In this document: positions 23,968-36,378 of the stretch, in pieces
How positions within the stretch are numbered: the first letter of the stretch is position 1
Layout of the letters: the number at the start of each line of letters is the position of its first letter
Source: Moniliophthora roreri
Lineage: Eukaryota > Basidiomycota > Agaricomycetes > Agaricales > Marasmiaceae
Assembly: GCA_001466705.2 (NCBI GenBank)
Contig: LATX02000123.1
Span: forward strand, 186,001 to 250,000
DNA: 64,000 nt
Reading direction: 5' to 3'
Position numbers and translations under genes: made by a program
The notes under the pieces: generated by a model
Told to the model about the DNA's origin: nothing
Seen by the model: only the letters and a program-made list of their open reading frames with translations
Databases searched by the model: none

Positions 23968-24866
23968 CCTCAAATTAATCCAGTTAACATAGTGGACACT
24001 GGGTACGCCAAGTATCTGGGGAATAGGACATTTCCCTGGCTCCCAACATTGTAGCATATCTCGATATACTCTATGCAGAACCTCCTTCAGGGGATCGCTG
24101 ATTTCGTGTGGCAGAAGAGACCAACGGAGAGGTCGTGGATGTGACCCAATACCCAGAGTTTTGCATTCAAGGCGACAATACCAGTTAGCGAAACTCCTCA
24201 GACCATCTTCACAGGGATTCACTCAAGTTTTTGTTGCAGGTCCCGGTGAACGAGGTGCTGGAAGCAACGACTGTCTAAAGCTAAACATTTACGCATTGGC
24301 TGGCGCCAAGGAAGGAGTCGATTGTGTGTGATTCTATGACTCGTACGAGGCTTACTGACCGTCTTTTCCCTAAAGTTCCTGTTCTAAAATGGGGGAGGCG
24401 TTCTCCGAGACATCCAAGTCTTGTACCTACCGCTATAATCAACCTAATCCCATACTAGCTGATGGAACGATCCATGCGGCAAAAAGTTGCATGATGTTCT
24501 TTGGAACGAACACAGTGGATGGCCTTCACTGCCGGTTATATTAATCCTGAACCCCCTACAGTGACAATCGCACCTTCTCCTTTACGCGGCCATTCACTTC
24601 AGTCGAAGACGCATTCGCTGGGGAGATTTTCTCGTACTGGCTTTCGTTCGTCCGTTCCGGCGATCCCAATATTCACAAGCCGAACAGTTCCGAGTAGCCT
24701 CAGTACTCTGTTACTGGAGACGGTGAAAGACAGAGCATTGTTCCGCTGCAAAATATTGTCAACTCCACAAGAGAGCGATAGCTTCTTGAAGCAAGAGCCT
24801 GAGAATCAAACTAATCGATGTGCGGTGATGAGTAGCGTAGCAAATCTGAACGCGCGCACAAAATAA
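23968..24866 (+). pseudogene. Type-B carboxylesterase remnant
   Basis: Fragments of a carboxylesterase/lipase appear in family order but are broken. INPVNIVDTGYAKYLGNRTFP is followed by a frameshift near 24038. NIVAYLDILYAEPP comes next, then an in-frame TGA in place of the arginine of the usual GDRRF motif, and then TQYPEFCIQGDNT. The segment with CLKLNIYALAGAKEG ends near 24325. The next recognisable part is SYWLSFVRSGDPNIHKPN (about 24630) and the C-terminus with ESDSFLKQEPENQTNRCA, which stops at 24866. Some 250 central residues, including the nucleophilic serine elbow (GESAG) and most of the catalytic core, are missing. An intact gene of this family is normally 520-560 residues. It is non-functional as an esterase. 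Confidence 0.75.
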
Positions 24867-24963
24867 GGACTATTGTTCACCTTTTCGCTGTTGTCAGTGT
24901 ATGCATATTACAAACAACTCTTCTAGCCAATACACACCTATCTTCCTGCAAAAGGGGTTGCAA

Positions 24964-25161
24964 CTATTTGCGAAAATAATGAATGATTGCATTTCGTTTC
25001 AAGCTTCAGATGTCATGTAAGTCGTAAGAGTGAGCTGAGACTGCTTGTCGTCGTTACACCCCTTTTACTCGCTCGACGCACTCACCTCCCACCCACTCTT
25101 ACGACTTACATGACATCAGCCCGAAACAAAATGCAATCATTTCCATTATTTTCGCAAATAG
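24964..25161. repeat. Fold-back inverted repeat (MITE-like hairpin)
   Basis: Left arm 24964-25032 and right arm 25094-25161 are near-perfect reverse complements: 68-69 bases with a few mismatches and two small gaps. A core of about 24 bases around GATGTCATGTAAGTCGTAAG is identical. The spacer of ~61 bp can extend the stem imperfectly. No reading frame is preserved. The form fits a miniature inverted-repeat element or a long hairpin RNA precursor. Confidence 0.75.
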
Positions 25162-26349
25162 CTGTAATGTAAGTATTTGCTCTTGCACAAGCACCCCTGG
25201 AAAGGGAATAGCTTGTCGACAAGGAGAGTGTATCGCCTCCTTTCAGCTCATTGCTCATTGAGGGGCGATTCAGACCTGTTCTGATAACTCGGCCTGAGGT
25301 GAGGAGGGTTCAACTTAATACCGCGGAATATGAATTCCGTTTACACCTGCTAAATTCCTTGAGGTATTCGAGGAAATCGAAACCGGGGCTGGGCTGACCC
25401 CTGGGTTCCTGGGTAGATGAGTGCGCGCCGCTAATCTCCATTCTTTGCCGTGCATCCTACTTGTAGATGTTCAGAATCACTCTATCAGTATATTAGAAGC
25501 TACTCACATTTCTGAACGAGGGTTAATCAGAATGCTGAGGCCATGAACGTTCACCGGGTAACCAACCGATCCGAGGCCTTGGTTGACCAAAGAAGACTCC
25601 TCTGAGTCGAGGCTCCTAGCGTTAGAGGTTCTTGTGAATGATAAGGGTGCATGAGTTACTGAAAGTGCCTTGAGAGTCTGGTGATTCAGGTTGTCCGAGG
25701 TCAACATGTCAATATCCGGGTCCAACCCGGCCGCGGCAATCCCCTCGTACCTCGCCTCTTCTCTCCCATGTGCCAACTAGTTATCAGCCTCAGCCTTGCC
25801 AGCAATACACTATCCTTCGAAAGATGCGGGAGAAACGGCGACAGGTACTCAAAACCCATCGAGATGCCGAGCCCTTTTCTCCTAAGTAATTCAATCTGAC
25901 TAGTTCCAGCAGTGGTTCAGTCATTCTCGCGATTCTAAACCGAGATCGCTGACAATACCATCAGAGACATCATTATCCAGTTTTTGGCATTCTCGGCAGC
26001 AATGCCTATACGGTCTTTTCCTGGATCAACAGAAGTTCCTCCAAAAAATTGTAACCATCTGCGTCACCAATCACCTGCTTCACTTGCTCAAGAACGCTTT
26101 TGAGGGTTGCTGTGATACTCTTTGGTCGTGACTTTGGAGCACCGTGCCATCCCACGTGAAACGAAAAATGCAAGTTGGTATGTGTATCTAATTCAACGGT
26201 AAATTCAAGCTGTAACTCACTGACTTCACCAATTTATCTAGGTATATTGATCTTCACATGGTTAGGATGCGGTGCTATTTAAGAGGCTACAAATCCGAAT
26301 GACAAAGGAATAAACGCTTTCTCCCATTGCTCCAGCTTCAGTATACCCC
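25162..26349. other. Intergenic, unassigned
   Basis: No gene was recognised. A minus-strand frame at 25504-25776 ends at a GTGAGT donor-like site and contains GLGSVGYPVNVHGLSILINP, which could be an exon of something unidentified. The 3' part is the upstream region of the GH17 gene. Confidence 0.35.
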
Positions 26350-27916
26350 ATGCGACGCCCATCGATCTCCCTTATTGTCTGTCTGGGCGTTCTTCTCGCC
26401 AAGCTGGTTGCCGGGGATGTGTGCAAACCACCTCGAGTCTCCGTTGACATTGAAGCCAACAACGCCACGGATATTGTAGACAATGCTGCTGCGGCGAGCT
26501 GTTTCCCCGCCCTTGGCTTTCAGATGCCTAGTAGTGTTCCCTCATCGCTCAACAATTGGTGGTGTCCGTACAACCAGGAATACGCCTTTATGGGATTCAG
26601 TTATGAAGTATCACAATGTCAATTTCCTTCATCTCGCTATATGTCAATACACTCATACTGTCTCCAATAGGTCAAAGTCTGTCAAAGTTACGAACGGAGT
26701 TTAAGGATATAAGGAACACCTTCAGCGGGCGATATGTCCGTCTGTACGGTGCTTGCGACCGTAGTGGGTTCTAGTGGGTACTAGACACATGCACGTATCT
26801 CGCCCAATAACCATCGTCTTTTTAGCGATGATGTTGTCACCGCTGCATGGGAAGCTGGAATCGGTGTACACGCACTGGTTTGGGTGGGTAACTAACCTCA
26901 ATCGGTTTCCCTATACTCGCCATACTTACATGACATCGTTCTCAGTTCGGTTTTGACGGCACAGACCAATGGATTGGAAGACGCGATACCCTCATCAAGA
27001 CGCTCCATAACAATCCGAAAGCCAAGTTTGTCACTCGAGTGGTCCAATTCGGCTCGGAACCCTTGTATGACTGGGTACTTGATCCGGACCAATTGGCTGC
27101 CGAAGTGCGGTCAATGAAGAGCGAGCTTGCAGATTTGCAGATTCCTGTCACGATTTCAGAAATGGCGTATGTCTAGCAGTGTCTGAACGTGTACGACTTG
27201 ATCTAATTTCGATTTCTTACAGATACGGCTACCAGGCAAGTTTATCGCGCTAGACATGAAGCTTGCTCCTCACTATCATCGCCGTAGGAACACGGGGGTG
27301 CTCAATCCATTATGGACGCAATTGATTTCATCGACGCTCATATGCTTCCATTCTTTGCCCAAGACGCCTCGACAGGTATGCACATTCTTTAGTGGCAGGA
27401 TCAATGTTGATCGCTCTTTAGCCCGCAACTCCTGGCCTTTGGTTACTCGGGACCTCGACTGGTAGGTGTTTACCATCATTGCGGGAGACCTCGATGTTGA
27501 GTTGGTCGTCGTAGGTTTATTCAGAATGGGCAAGGAAAGAAGATATACCTAAGCCAGGTGTGTCATGACCGAAGCCAATCTCCGCGCGATGGTTGACCAA
27601 GTTTCATGTTCGCTCAGAATGGCTGGCCTTCGACTACCTATGAAGGTGTAGAACCCAACAGTCCTGACGCTGTTGCCGATGTGCCCAACGAGCGGGTGAG
27701 TAGCTTGTCCCGACGAACTTGACATTTAGCTGACATCATTTCAATTAGGACTACTTCACCTTACTTGACCAGAAGTGTTCTTACTTCAAGTCTGTCGAGG
27801 GCGGTGGTGTAGGGTGGTTTGCACACATATATTCCGACTCGCAAGAGCCTGGATATGGTATTTATGGGACGAACGGAAATCCCAAGTTTGATTTCCATCC
27901 AAGAACGTCGTGTTAA
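26350..27916 (+). CDS. Secreted glycoside hydrolase family 17-like glucanase
   Basis: Likely cell-wall beta-1,3-glucan-active enzyme. The start MRRPSISLIVCLGVLLAKLVAG is a classical signal peptide with predicted cleavage before DVCKPP. The mature protein shows ALGFQMPSS, WWCPYNQEYAFMGFSYEV, YVRLYGACDRS, then AWEAGIGVHALVWFGFDGTDQW. Two candidate catalytic glutamates sit in QFGSEPLYDW and in PVTISEMAYGYQ. The C-terminal part reads KKIYLSQNGWPS and GGVGWFAHIYSD, as in fungal GH17-type TIM barrels. There are about nine exons. One intron (27236-27287) has a GC donor (CAG|GCAAGT), and all others are GT-AG. The frame is intact to the stop at 27914-27916. GH17 membership is by motif order, and substrate linkage is inference. 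Confidence 0.75.
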
Positions 27917-28143
27917 TTTTGGGGGCTTCCTTCTGGGACATTTTGGGACACCTTTTATTTTCTATCTATTTATCATAATTTCTATTACGATGTCCTTTTT
28001 CTCTTTGTCCTTGTAATGCCTACTTATGGACATTTTGTTGAAAATATATGATGAAGTTGTGTTTGAATCGAGTAAGTGCAAGGGTTAGGGTAATACGACG
28101 CGGCCTGGGACCATTGCCCGAAGGTCTTCCACTACTTTCCAAC

Positions 28144-29433
28144 ATGCCACCAGCCGCCTCATCCTCTTCTACGCGTGCGTTAAATGCGATTCTCCCCCAG
28201 ATACAATCTTCTCCCTATGAAGCTCATCAGAAGGCCAGAACCTTTGCCTCAAGATACGTGAAATCGAACCAATTCGACACCGCTATCGATGTGCTATTCC
28301 AAAGCTCCCGTGAATTGTTGAAGAATGGTCAAGCTGGAAGTGGAGTAGATCTCGCTAGTTTTCTCTTGGATGTCTATGAATCGAAGGGTGAGAAGGTTTC
28401 CGATGAGAGTAAAGGTGAAGTACAAAGGTTCTATTGATTGTCGTTACATCGTTTGACGTGTCGTTATTTTTCAGGACGGGTGACACAACTTATCGCTCTA
28501 ACGGGACCATCCGGGTCATGGAGAAAAACATTAATCGATAAAGCTCTGGCGTGAGTGCTTCTGGATCATAAGCGGTATGAGCCATACGTAGAACCCCCAT
28601 TTCTTCAAGTTGGTCAGCGAAGCACGGTCCTTATCCAGCAGGAGATCCAGCGTTACAACATTATATGGGAGAGTTACTCTACAAAGGTGTGCTTAATTTT
28701 TAATTTCTAGTCAATAACTAAGTATCCGTCCTAGAGGGCCAATTTGAAGCAGCTGAGCTACACCTGCTCGCTTCTGGGACGCGAGACAGCGCACGCCTGC
28801 TTGCCGAGATGTTCATACAGTGGGGAACTCCGAGCAATACATTTGGGTCTTTTGCACTGCGGGGAACTATTCCGTGCGTTTTCTTGTTAATCCAACCACA
28901 TCCAATGCTCACCCAACCTTTGCTAGTGCACTACAGAACGGCAACATACTCGCGGCTCGGTCCTTCATCAACCAATTCGTTTCATCTCTTCCTGGATCCG
29001 TACACGCCGACACAGCACCAATATCCATTGGATCAAACCACGACCTCATTGTCACGAAAGATTCATTGGTCAACTTTGCCCAGCTAGCTGTATCGACGTG
29101 TCAGCGTGCTCAGGGAGACAAGAACAAGGTCATGAGGGAGAGTTGGGTCAGGCTTTGTGGGACGTACCAGAGTCGTGGGGGTGTACTTGCACAGCCGGAA
29201 GTGAGAAAGGTATGTACAAATACATTCGTGCTTCTGAAGCCACCGTCTAAAACTTGTCCTAGGTATTGAACGAAATAGCTCTGCTTTTCTTTTCTATCCC
29301 TCCTCCACGAAACCAAGCTGTGAACCCGTTCGGAGATATGTTGTCGTCGTTACTGGGTGGAGAAGCTCCCGGTGGCCAGTCGGCTCGAAGAGTTTTATCG
29401 CCTCCTCCCGCAGCTATAACTGGACTTGATTGA
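28144..29433 (+). CDS. GET4: Golgi-to-ER traffic protein 4 homologue
   Basis: Cytosolic alpha-helical-repeat protein of the tail-anchored protein insertion pathway, where it partners Get5 and Get3. The chosen start MPPAASSSSTRALN leads into SPYEAHQKARTFASRYVKSN, DTAIDVLFQSSRELL, GSGVDLASFLLDVYESK, and after introns RVTQLIALTGPSGSWRKTL, HYMGELLYKEGQFEAAELHL, SARLLAEMFIQWG, NGNILAARSFINQF, and a C-terminal KVLNEIALLFFSIPPPRNQ. This order is that of GET4 (formerly DUF410). The C-terminus (FGDMLSSLLGG and an Ala/Pro-rich end) is also typical. There are about seven exons and the frame is intact. The gene lies immediately upstream of P450 copy 4 on the same strand, without evidence of a functional link. 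Confidence 0.88.
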
Positions 29434-29996
29434 CGCAATAGAGGCAGAAACGAGATTGATGTATTCTTTTTTAGGGAGATATTAATGGACTCTTCTATAA
29501 AGTTTGGATGCTTCACGCATCTTGGAACTCAAATAGAGCTTCTGCCTTGGTGTATTTTAGAGTAAATTGAATGGTTCGTGCACTACCAGCCGCTGGTCTA
29601 AGTCCTGACTCTCCAAACGCCGGCCTCTCCATGCTAGTACATACGGAGGCGGGAATATTGCTACCAACTTTACAGTCGATGGGGATCATGAGGGTTCATA
29701 TCAAACTTCTCTTCGGGGAACTTCGGCTTGAAGTATTGAGTGTAAAGTCCTTAAACATGATATCATCTTCGAAATTATCGGTAGAACTTTCGAGGTTCCC
29801 GTAACCTAGGTGGAGCGAAGAGGAGTTTATCTAGTCAGAAGGAGCCCATGTATTGAGACCTCTGCTGAAAGTACGTTCTGGCGTTGCTTGTGGGCCACTA
29901 GAAATTGTTCATGGATCCGATTCCAAGCGAACGCTGACAGTCCTTAGTAGGCATATAATCCACTCTCGTACCGCAAACGAAACCCCACCCCCCCAA
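29434..29996. other. Intergenic, no gene recognised
   Basis: This is the upstream region of P450 copy 4. The sequence directly before the ATG is C-rich. No TATA box as clear as in the other copies was found. Confidence 0.4.
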
Positions 29997-32111
29997 ATGA
30001 GTCCCTTCATTTACGCCCTTCTAGTATTCCTCGGCCTGACCCTGGGGAGACGGGTTCTTCAGCGCAAACGAAAGGCTCTCCGATACCCGCCTGGTCCATC
30101 TGGCAGTGCCATTGTCGGTAACTTCTTCGATATTCCTCAGAAAAAACCTTGGGTTGTGTATAAGGGCTGGGCAAGGCAATATGGTAGGCTTGACGCGTTG
30201 CCTCTTAAACTCTTAATCAAATGGCTCACAACTCCACTTCAAAGGCGACATCATGCACTTGGAGATGCTAGGTGATCACGTTGTTATCTTGAATAACGTG
30301 AACATCGCCAACGACTTGCTGGAGAAGCGATCGCGGATTTATTCAAGCAGACCGTATCCGGAGGTCGCAGAGGTGTGAGTGCACCCTATATAGTCCAGTC
30401 TTCGACATTCATTGCCGATTCTGTAGATCCGGTTGGGGATTCAATATTGCATTTCAACCATACACCGATACATGGAGAAAGCAAAGAAGGACATACCAAC
30501 AACACCTAAGACCCAATAGCATCGTCGAATTGCGGCCCATCATACGAAAATGTGTCGGTATTTTCCTGAATAACCTGCTCCACACTCCGGACGGTTTTAT
30601 GGGACACATTGACTTGTCGGTTCTATTTTCCTACCTCCCGTATTCGGCGACCTTTTCAACTGACACGAAACTATCATAAAGGTTATCTTGCAGTTTGGCA
30701 TTATCTTCCATGTACGGCTTAACGATCCGTTCGGTCGACGACCCGCTACTCCTCTTGGCGAAAACAACGGTGCATACCCTTGACACCGTTTGGTCAACTC
30801 GTTACACCTTCCTCGTGTCATTCCTTCCCTTCATACGAATCATTCCTGGATGGGTACCCGGTCTCGGAAGTATCACACGATTCATTAATAGCACTCGACA
30901 ACATTGTCAAGATCTGAGAGAGGTTCCTTTTAACCAGGTTCTGAGGGACTTGGTGCATCGTTTCCATCCATCAATCCGCACACAGTTTACTAATGATTAT
31001 CCAGGATTTGGGCTCGGAGAATGATGGTCTTATTGCACGTATACTCAAGAAGGGCACAATTCCTGCGGACGAGTTTGATCGAATCAAAGACATGGCATCC
31101 ATGACACTAGTTGGTTCGTTGCCTGCAATCTCTTTCTTTAGACCGTGATTGATTGCTAATATCCCTCAAAAACTACTCAGCGAGTGCCGATACTGTAAGC
31201 GGCTCGCCTTCACCTACGAGCCATCAATATTAAAAGCTTCATAGACCTTATCATCAATCGGCACTTTCTTCCTCGCCATGGCCAATAACCCGCAATGCCA
31301 GGAAAGGGCACAGCGAGAGATAGACGCTGTTGTCGGAAGCGATCGTCTACCGAGTTTCGACGATCGTAAGGCAATGCCCTATGTTGAAGCGATATACCGC
31401 GAAGTCCTGCGGTGGCATCCTGCGGTTCCTTTGGGTAAGAATTGGTCTCTCTGGTATATCATCCAACGTTTAGAATCTCCAAGGCGTGCCACATGTGCTA
31501 ACCGAAGATGACACTTACAACGAATATCATCTACCTCAAGGTCGGTCAGTCAAGTAGTCTAATCCCTTTCAACCTAATATCTAGTCATTTAGGGTGTACG
31601 GTTTTCGCCAACATATGGTCTGTTCTCTAGAGTCTACGCGAAGGTGGAGCACTTACTATGGTAATGTAATAGGGCCATGACACACGACGAACGGGTTTAT
31701 GCTGAGCCTTATCGCTTTAAACCTGAGAGATTCTTCGATGCTGACGGTAAACTGAATAACGACGACACTGTGCTAGCATTCGGTTTTGGTAGAAGGTGAG
31801 CAGAAGTGCGCTCCAAGTCATCCAAGCAGCTGACTGTCCGACAGAATCTGTGTGGGGAAACATCTCGCAGAAGCCGCCTTATGGCTCACAATCGCGTCTG
31901 TCCTAACTTGCTTCAAGATTTCCCGAGCAAAAGATCCACAGGGAAATGAAATTGAGATACCTGAAGTCTATTCGGATGGTCCGGGACAATTTAGGTAGGT
32001 TGTAACTACTCATCTTTATACCAGTCACTTAAACCTCGTATTAGCTATCCGCTACCATTTCGCTGCAACATAAATCCTCGCAATGCAGTGGTCGCATCGT
32101 TGCTTGCCTGA
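29997..32111 (+). CDS. Cytochrome P450, copy 4 (intact)
   Basis: Plus-strand P450 of the second sequence type in the array. The anchor MSPFIYALLVFLGLTLGRRV is followed by YPPGPSGSAIVGNFFDIPQ and KKPWVVYKGWARQYG. Next come DIMHLEMLGDHVVIL, LLEKRSRIYSSRP, WRKQRRTYQQHLRP, and LSCSLALSSMYG (after an intron with a GTCGGT donor near 30616). The I-helix reads SADT, helix K is EVLRWHPA, the PERF loop is FKPERFFD, and the heme loop is FGFGRRICVGKHLAE around 31780-31880. The last exon encodes YPLPFRCNINPRNA and the stop is at 32109-32111. About twelve introns occur at the same positions as in copies 7, 8 and 10, with which it groups by sequence. No lesion was found. Confidence 0.9.
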
Positions 32112-32956
32112 TTCTTTTATCTTGAAATATGTGTCTCGAATTATGAATAGCCTCGACATTTGTGTAACACCAAGTTCTTTTTCATGATATCATCCTTCAA
32201 CCAACTTCAGCCCTCTTGCGAAGGTCATGGTGCTTGGTATATGAGTATAGACACGCTAAACTTGAGGGGACTTGTTGCCCCAGTAGTAGTGGCCATGTGG
32301 GAAAGCAATGCCAACTTGAGTGCTCATAAATAACGGTTTTGGTCACTTGGAGTCGAGCTAGAGAAGTAAATGGTTGTGTCGGTACCGCAGGATATCCATT
32401 TTACGACCTCGTGAGTAGCTGTTGTGAACACAAAAACGCGGGGCGTGTTGCTTTTTACTGCGCGCGGGAACTTGAAGTCTTAGTGAGGCGGTGATGGGTG
32501 ACCAATCTTGAAGGACACTTGTTCGTTGAATTACGACTTTGCTTCTCACTCTTTGCGATTGGAGAAATCGCCTTTTTATTCCGTGACGAGCAGGTTATGT
32601 TTCATAGTCCGAGGAAATATTTTGTGCGTCAGCGTTCTATTCTTCTACTACCACTCGACTCATTTCTGCTCGCAGTCTTTTCGCTTGGCGATAGTTGGAC
32701 CACCTGAAAAACACTCCAGTTCTACCTTCTCCTACCTCTACCTCAACGTTTCAGTCCAATCAATTTACTGAATAGACCGGCCGGATGCTGTATTTTACCA
32801 CTGACTCAATTGTCTGGGGCTCATCATGTCCCAACCTCTGGTGGCGTTTTCTTCGCGACCCAATCCATAACCTAAACGAATCCCATGTCGACGCCTTCCT
32901 TGAATTGATACGGACTTGAATGTTCACGGTGGAAGTTGCGCGTGAAGCATTACGAG
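32112..32956. other. Intergenic, no gene recognised
   Basis: This is the 3' flank of P450 copy 4 and the distal promoter of copy 5. The small overlapping frames at 32498-32771 have no family signature. Confidence 0.45.
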
Positions 32957-32963
32957 TATAAAG
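32957..32963 (+). promoter_or_regulatory. TATA box of P450 copy 5
   Basis: TATAAAG lies 45-51 bp upstream of the ATG at 33008. The surrounding bases (TATAAAGTACGAATG) resemble the equivalent site of copy 6 (TATAAAGTATGACTG), so the promoter outlived the decayed coding region. Confidence 0.5.
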
Positions 32964-33007
32964 TACGAATGATGTGGGATCAATGCAGACGGCCCATCTT
33001 TCGCATC

Positions 33008-35141
33008 ATGCCTGCGCTCGCTTTCTACATTTGCTCTGTCTTGGCTCTTGATCATTTCGTCGTGGAAGAAGATATCAACTCATCGACTGGACCTGCATTA
33101 TCCTCCCGGACCTCCTGGGCGATTTCTCATTGGAAATTTACGTGATATACCTGATAAGAAGCCATGGGTGGCATATGCAGAAGTGGACGAAGAAATATGG
33201 TATGCTATTCCCTTTCCCTGCGCCCATCAGCACTGACCATCAGCTGCCTAGGTGACATTACGCATTTGCAAGCCATAAACGATCATATTGTAGTTCTCAG
33301 CAATGTCAAGGTAGCCAATGACTTGCTTGACAAGCGCTCTTGGATTTATTCTGGGAGACCTTGCGAAGGCATAATGAAAATGTATGTTCGGGTCAGGATT
33401 ACGTGCTAATTGTACTCAAATTTTCGACAGAACAGGATGGACCTTCGGTCTTGGTACGCAGTTGCCCTATAGTTCAGTGCTCATATTCATATAGAAGCGA
33501 TCTTGGCAGCCGGATAAACATACTCCAATAATTGGCGAAAGAACCGAAGGATCTACCAACAAATTTTCAGACCTGATGCTGTCGTTGAGCTGCGCCCTGC
33601 CATTCAGCAATCCATTGGTGCATTCCTGAAAATCTTTTTGACAGTCCCGGGAAGTTCATGAACTATATCGATGTGTATGCATCTTCTTGGAGAGTTATAT
33701 TTTACTTCGCTCACTGTTCTGCAGCTTGGCCAGTGGTCTTGCCTTGAAGGTCATGTATGGGATTAATGTCTCGACCGGGGACAACCCGTTTATCTCTGTG
33801 GCGAAGTCTGCTGTACACACTTCTGACACGATCTTCGAGCCGTATTGCATTGCAGTCCTCAGATATTGTCCCTTCATCATGTCTATTCCTCGCTGGGTCC
33901 CTGTCTTAGGACACGTCAGGCGACAGGTTGAAATGGGCCGAGAATACATCAGCGACTTGCGGGAGCTACCTATTCAACGCGTTCAAAATAATGCGGTTCG
34001 TGGGCGGGTCATAGCATCTCGATGCTGATCCTGACCTTGTTCTTATCTAGGAAACCGGTGCGGAAAACGACGGCATTGTTCCCAACTTCCTGCGGGGATT
34101 AGATATTGGCGATGTGAACTCAGTGGAGAAAGCCCATCGAATTAAGGATGTAGCATCTACTGTCTACACCGGTATGTCTTTCATACGATTACAAATGGTC
34201 GTGCCTAAGCCCTCAATACAGCGGCTGCTGACACGGTGTGTACTCTACCCAACGTACAACTCTGATCCAATGTTGACAAGATGTAGACATTCTCATCTAC
34301 AGGCACCTTCCTCGCAATGGCAAGGAACCCACACTCTCAGAAAATGGCTCAGCGGGAAATCGATACCGTGGTAGGCAAAGGCCGTCTTCCGAACCTTGGT
34401 GATCGGGAGAGATTGCCGTATGTTGACGCTGTGTACCAAGAGGTTATGAGATGACATCCAGCCGTCCCAATGGGTGAGGTCTCAAAGTCATCAAACCACA
34501 GACCTTTACTCTAACTTGACTCTGTAGGTCTTGCACATATAACTACTGAGCCTGACGAATACAGTGGGTACTTTATGCCTCAAGGTTCGTTATCCGGAGA
34601 TCCCGCTTGAGAGGATCTACTGAGAACATTCAGGTATCATGGTATTTGCTAACATATGGTTTGTACCAAGTCAATGTTCACTTCATATACCCTGAAATTT
34701 CAAAGGGCCATGACCCACGACGAGGAAGTTTACCCGGAACCATACAACTTCAAGCCCGAGAGGTTTCTCAACGCAAACACGAATATAAATGATGTGCTTG
34801 CCTACGGCTTCGGAAGAAGGTGATTTCCGATTCATGAGTTCTATTGCGGAACTAAATTCCACTCTCAACAGAATCTGCGTTGGACGACATCTCGCCGACG
34901 CCGTGCTGTGGTTGTCTTTTGCACCTGTTCTTGCTTGCTTCAACATCGAAAAAGAGAAAGATGAGCATGGGAATGAAACAGATCCACCAGAAAACTATTC
35001 AGATGGTCCCGGGCTCTTTTTGTAAGTAGCATCTCCCATATCTTTCAGTACATAGTCCTGAAATGCTCCTGCAGCCACCCATTACCATTCCGCTACACCA
35101 TCACTCCTCGACATGCTGACGTTGAAAGCTTGATATTCTGA
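33008..35141 (+). pseudogene. Cytochrome P450, copy 5 (multiple lesions)
   Basis: Close relative of copy 6 along its whole length, but broken. Lesions seen against the family frame are a frameshift in the membrane anchor at about 33048, an extra G in the YAEW segment near 33183, a one-base loss in the FLKNLF segment near 33630, and a TGG-to-TGA change at 34452-34454 directly after the helix-K ExxR arginine (MR-stop-HPAVP). An in-frame loss of one Phe occurs in the GTFFLAM segment. The rest is well preserved: DITHLQAINDH, LLDKRSWIYSG, WRKNRRIYQQIFRPD, FKPERFLN, and the heme loop YGFGRRICVGRHLAD around 34800-34900, ending at 35139-35141. Good conservation with few lesions suggests recent death. 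Sequencing error in the assembly is the alternative for the frameshifts. Confidence 0.8.
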
Positions 35142-36324
35142 ACGCAATGCGATATCACGCAAAGAGGTGCAACGCTGATTTTTTATGCAATAGCGATTGG
35201 GAGACCCATCGGAGAAAGAATATCGTTTGGCTATTTTGGTTTCATGATCTGATCTGTTGTACGTCCGTACCTGAGCCTTATAAATCTAGCAAAGTAGTAT
35301 TTAGTACGGTGGGAACACGTCACTGTGATATGGGCTGAGGTATTAGCTTCGCTCACTTACCGAGGGTTATTTGCTGGGACTGCCGCTGTGCACTCCATTC
35401 AGTGAGTGTTGCTGAGAACGGATGACATCGTCTTTTGCGAGGAATAAATGTGAACGTATCATCCTGTCGAGTTGCCGGACAGCGTCTTCTATGTCACGCC
35501 TGTAGGTCTTTGGGATGGACAGTACGGCAGCTACTCTGGCCGGCCAGAGTTGACGCGTTGACGCGCGGTGTTCCTCTTCTAAGTTCTCCGTCTCCGTCTT
35601 CGCCTTCGTCCAACCTTCGTCTCCGTCTCCGTATTTTTCCATCAAGATGGCTGCTTGGTTTGCGCGGGCTTGGAAGGCATTGCAGAAAAGAATCGTGTCC
35701 TTAACTTATCAACCTGTCTTGAATCCAAGCAGGGCATATGGTCGGGGGCAACGAGGCATAAAATAGATGTGTGTCGTCGTCGATGCTATTCGCATTTTTC
35801 TGCTAGCTGACTTGTTTCTCCTAGGCCGTCTCCGTGACGATGGCAAGCGTTATAAAGATCTTTCCCTTTCCAGTGTTTCAACTTCAATGATAAGCATGGT
35901 TCACTTCAGGTATTCTCATTCTGTCGACTAAACCTTCCTGCGTTACGTCGGGCCATTCAGTATCTTCACAGCCTCAGGTCCACTTTGCAATCTTATCCTC
36001 CTTTCTACAACGACACTTCCCAGATTTGCAACTATTTTCCCATGTCAGTGGATACGGCAGGTTTGCCCTGTGGCATTCGGAATGACGGACGGAACTTTAA
36101 CATCATGCTAGGTTTTAGCATTGGACACAAACAGACGTCGATAACAGGACGAACAAAATCAAGCATGACCTCAGCGAGGCTTAGACAGCCAGTGGTCATT
36201 CAACGGAGTGAACGTCGAGATAGCAATTGTGGTATTGGAGCTCGTCGTGTGACTCGCCGTACCGAGTTTCTGGGACACCCCTGACATCACCCGCGAAGCT
36301 TTGCACCCGAAGTTTGACATGAAG
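35142..36324. other. Intergenic with short pyrimidine repeat
   Basis: No gene was recognised. About 35577-35635 carries a degenerate hexamer tract (CGTCTC / CTTCGT repeats). The open frames across it are low-complexity. Confidence 0.45.
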
Positions 36325-36332
36325 ATATAAAG
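36325..36332 (+). promoter_or_regulatory. TATA box of P450 copy 6
   Basis: ATATAAAG lies 47-54 bp upstream of the ATG at 36379, matching the position in copies 5, 7 and 8. Confidence 0.5.
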
Positions 36333-36378
36333 TATGACTGATGGCGGACGCTGCAGTCCAGGATTCCATTTTTGCAAT

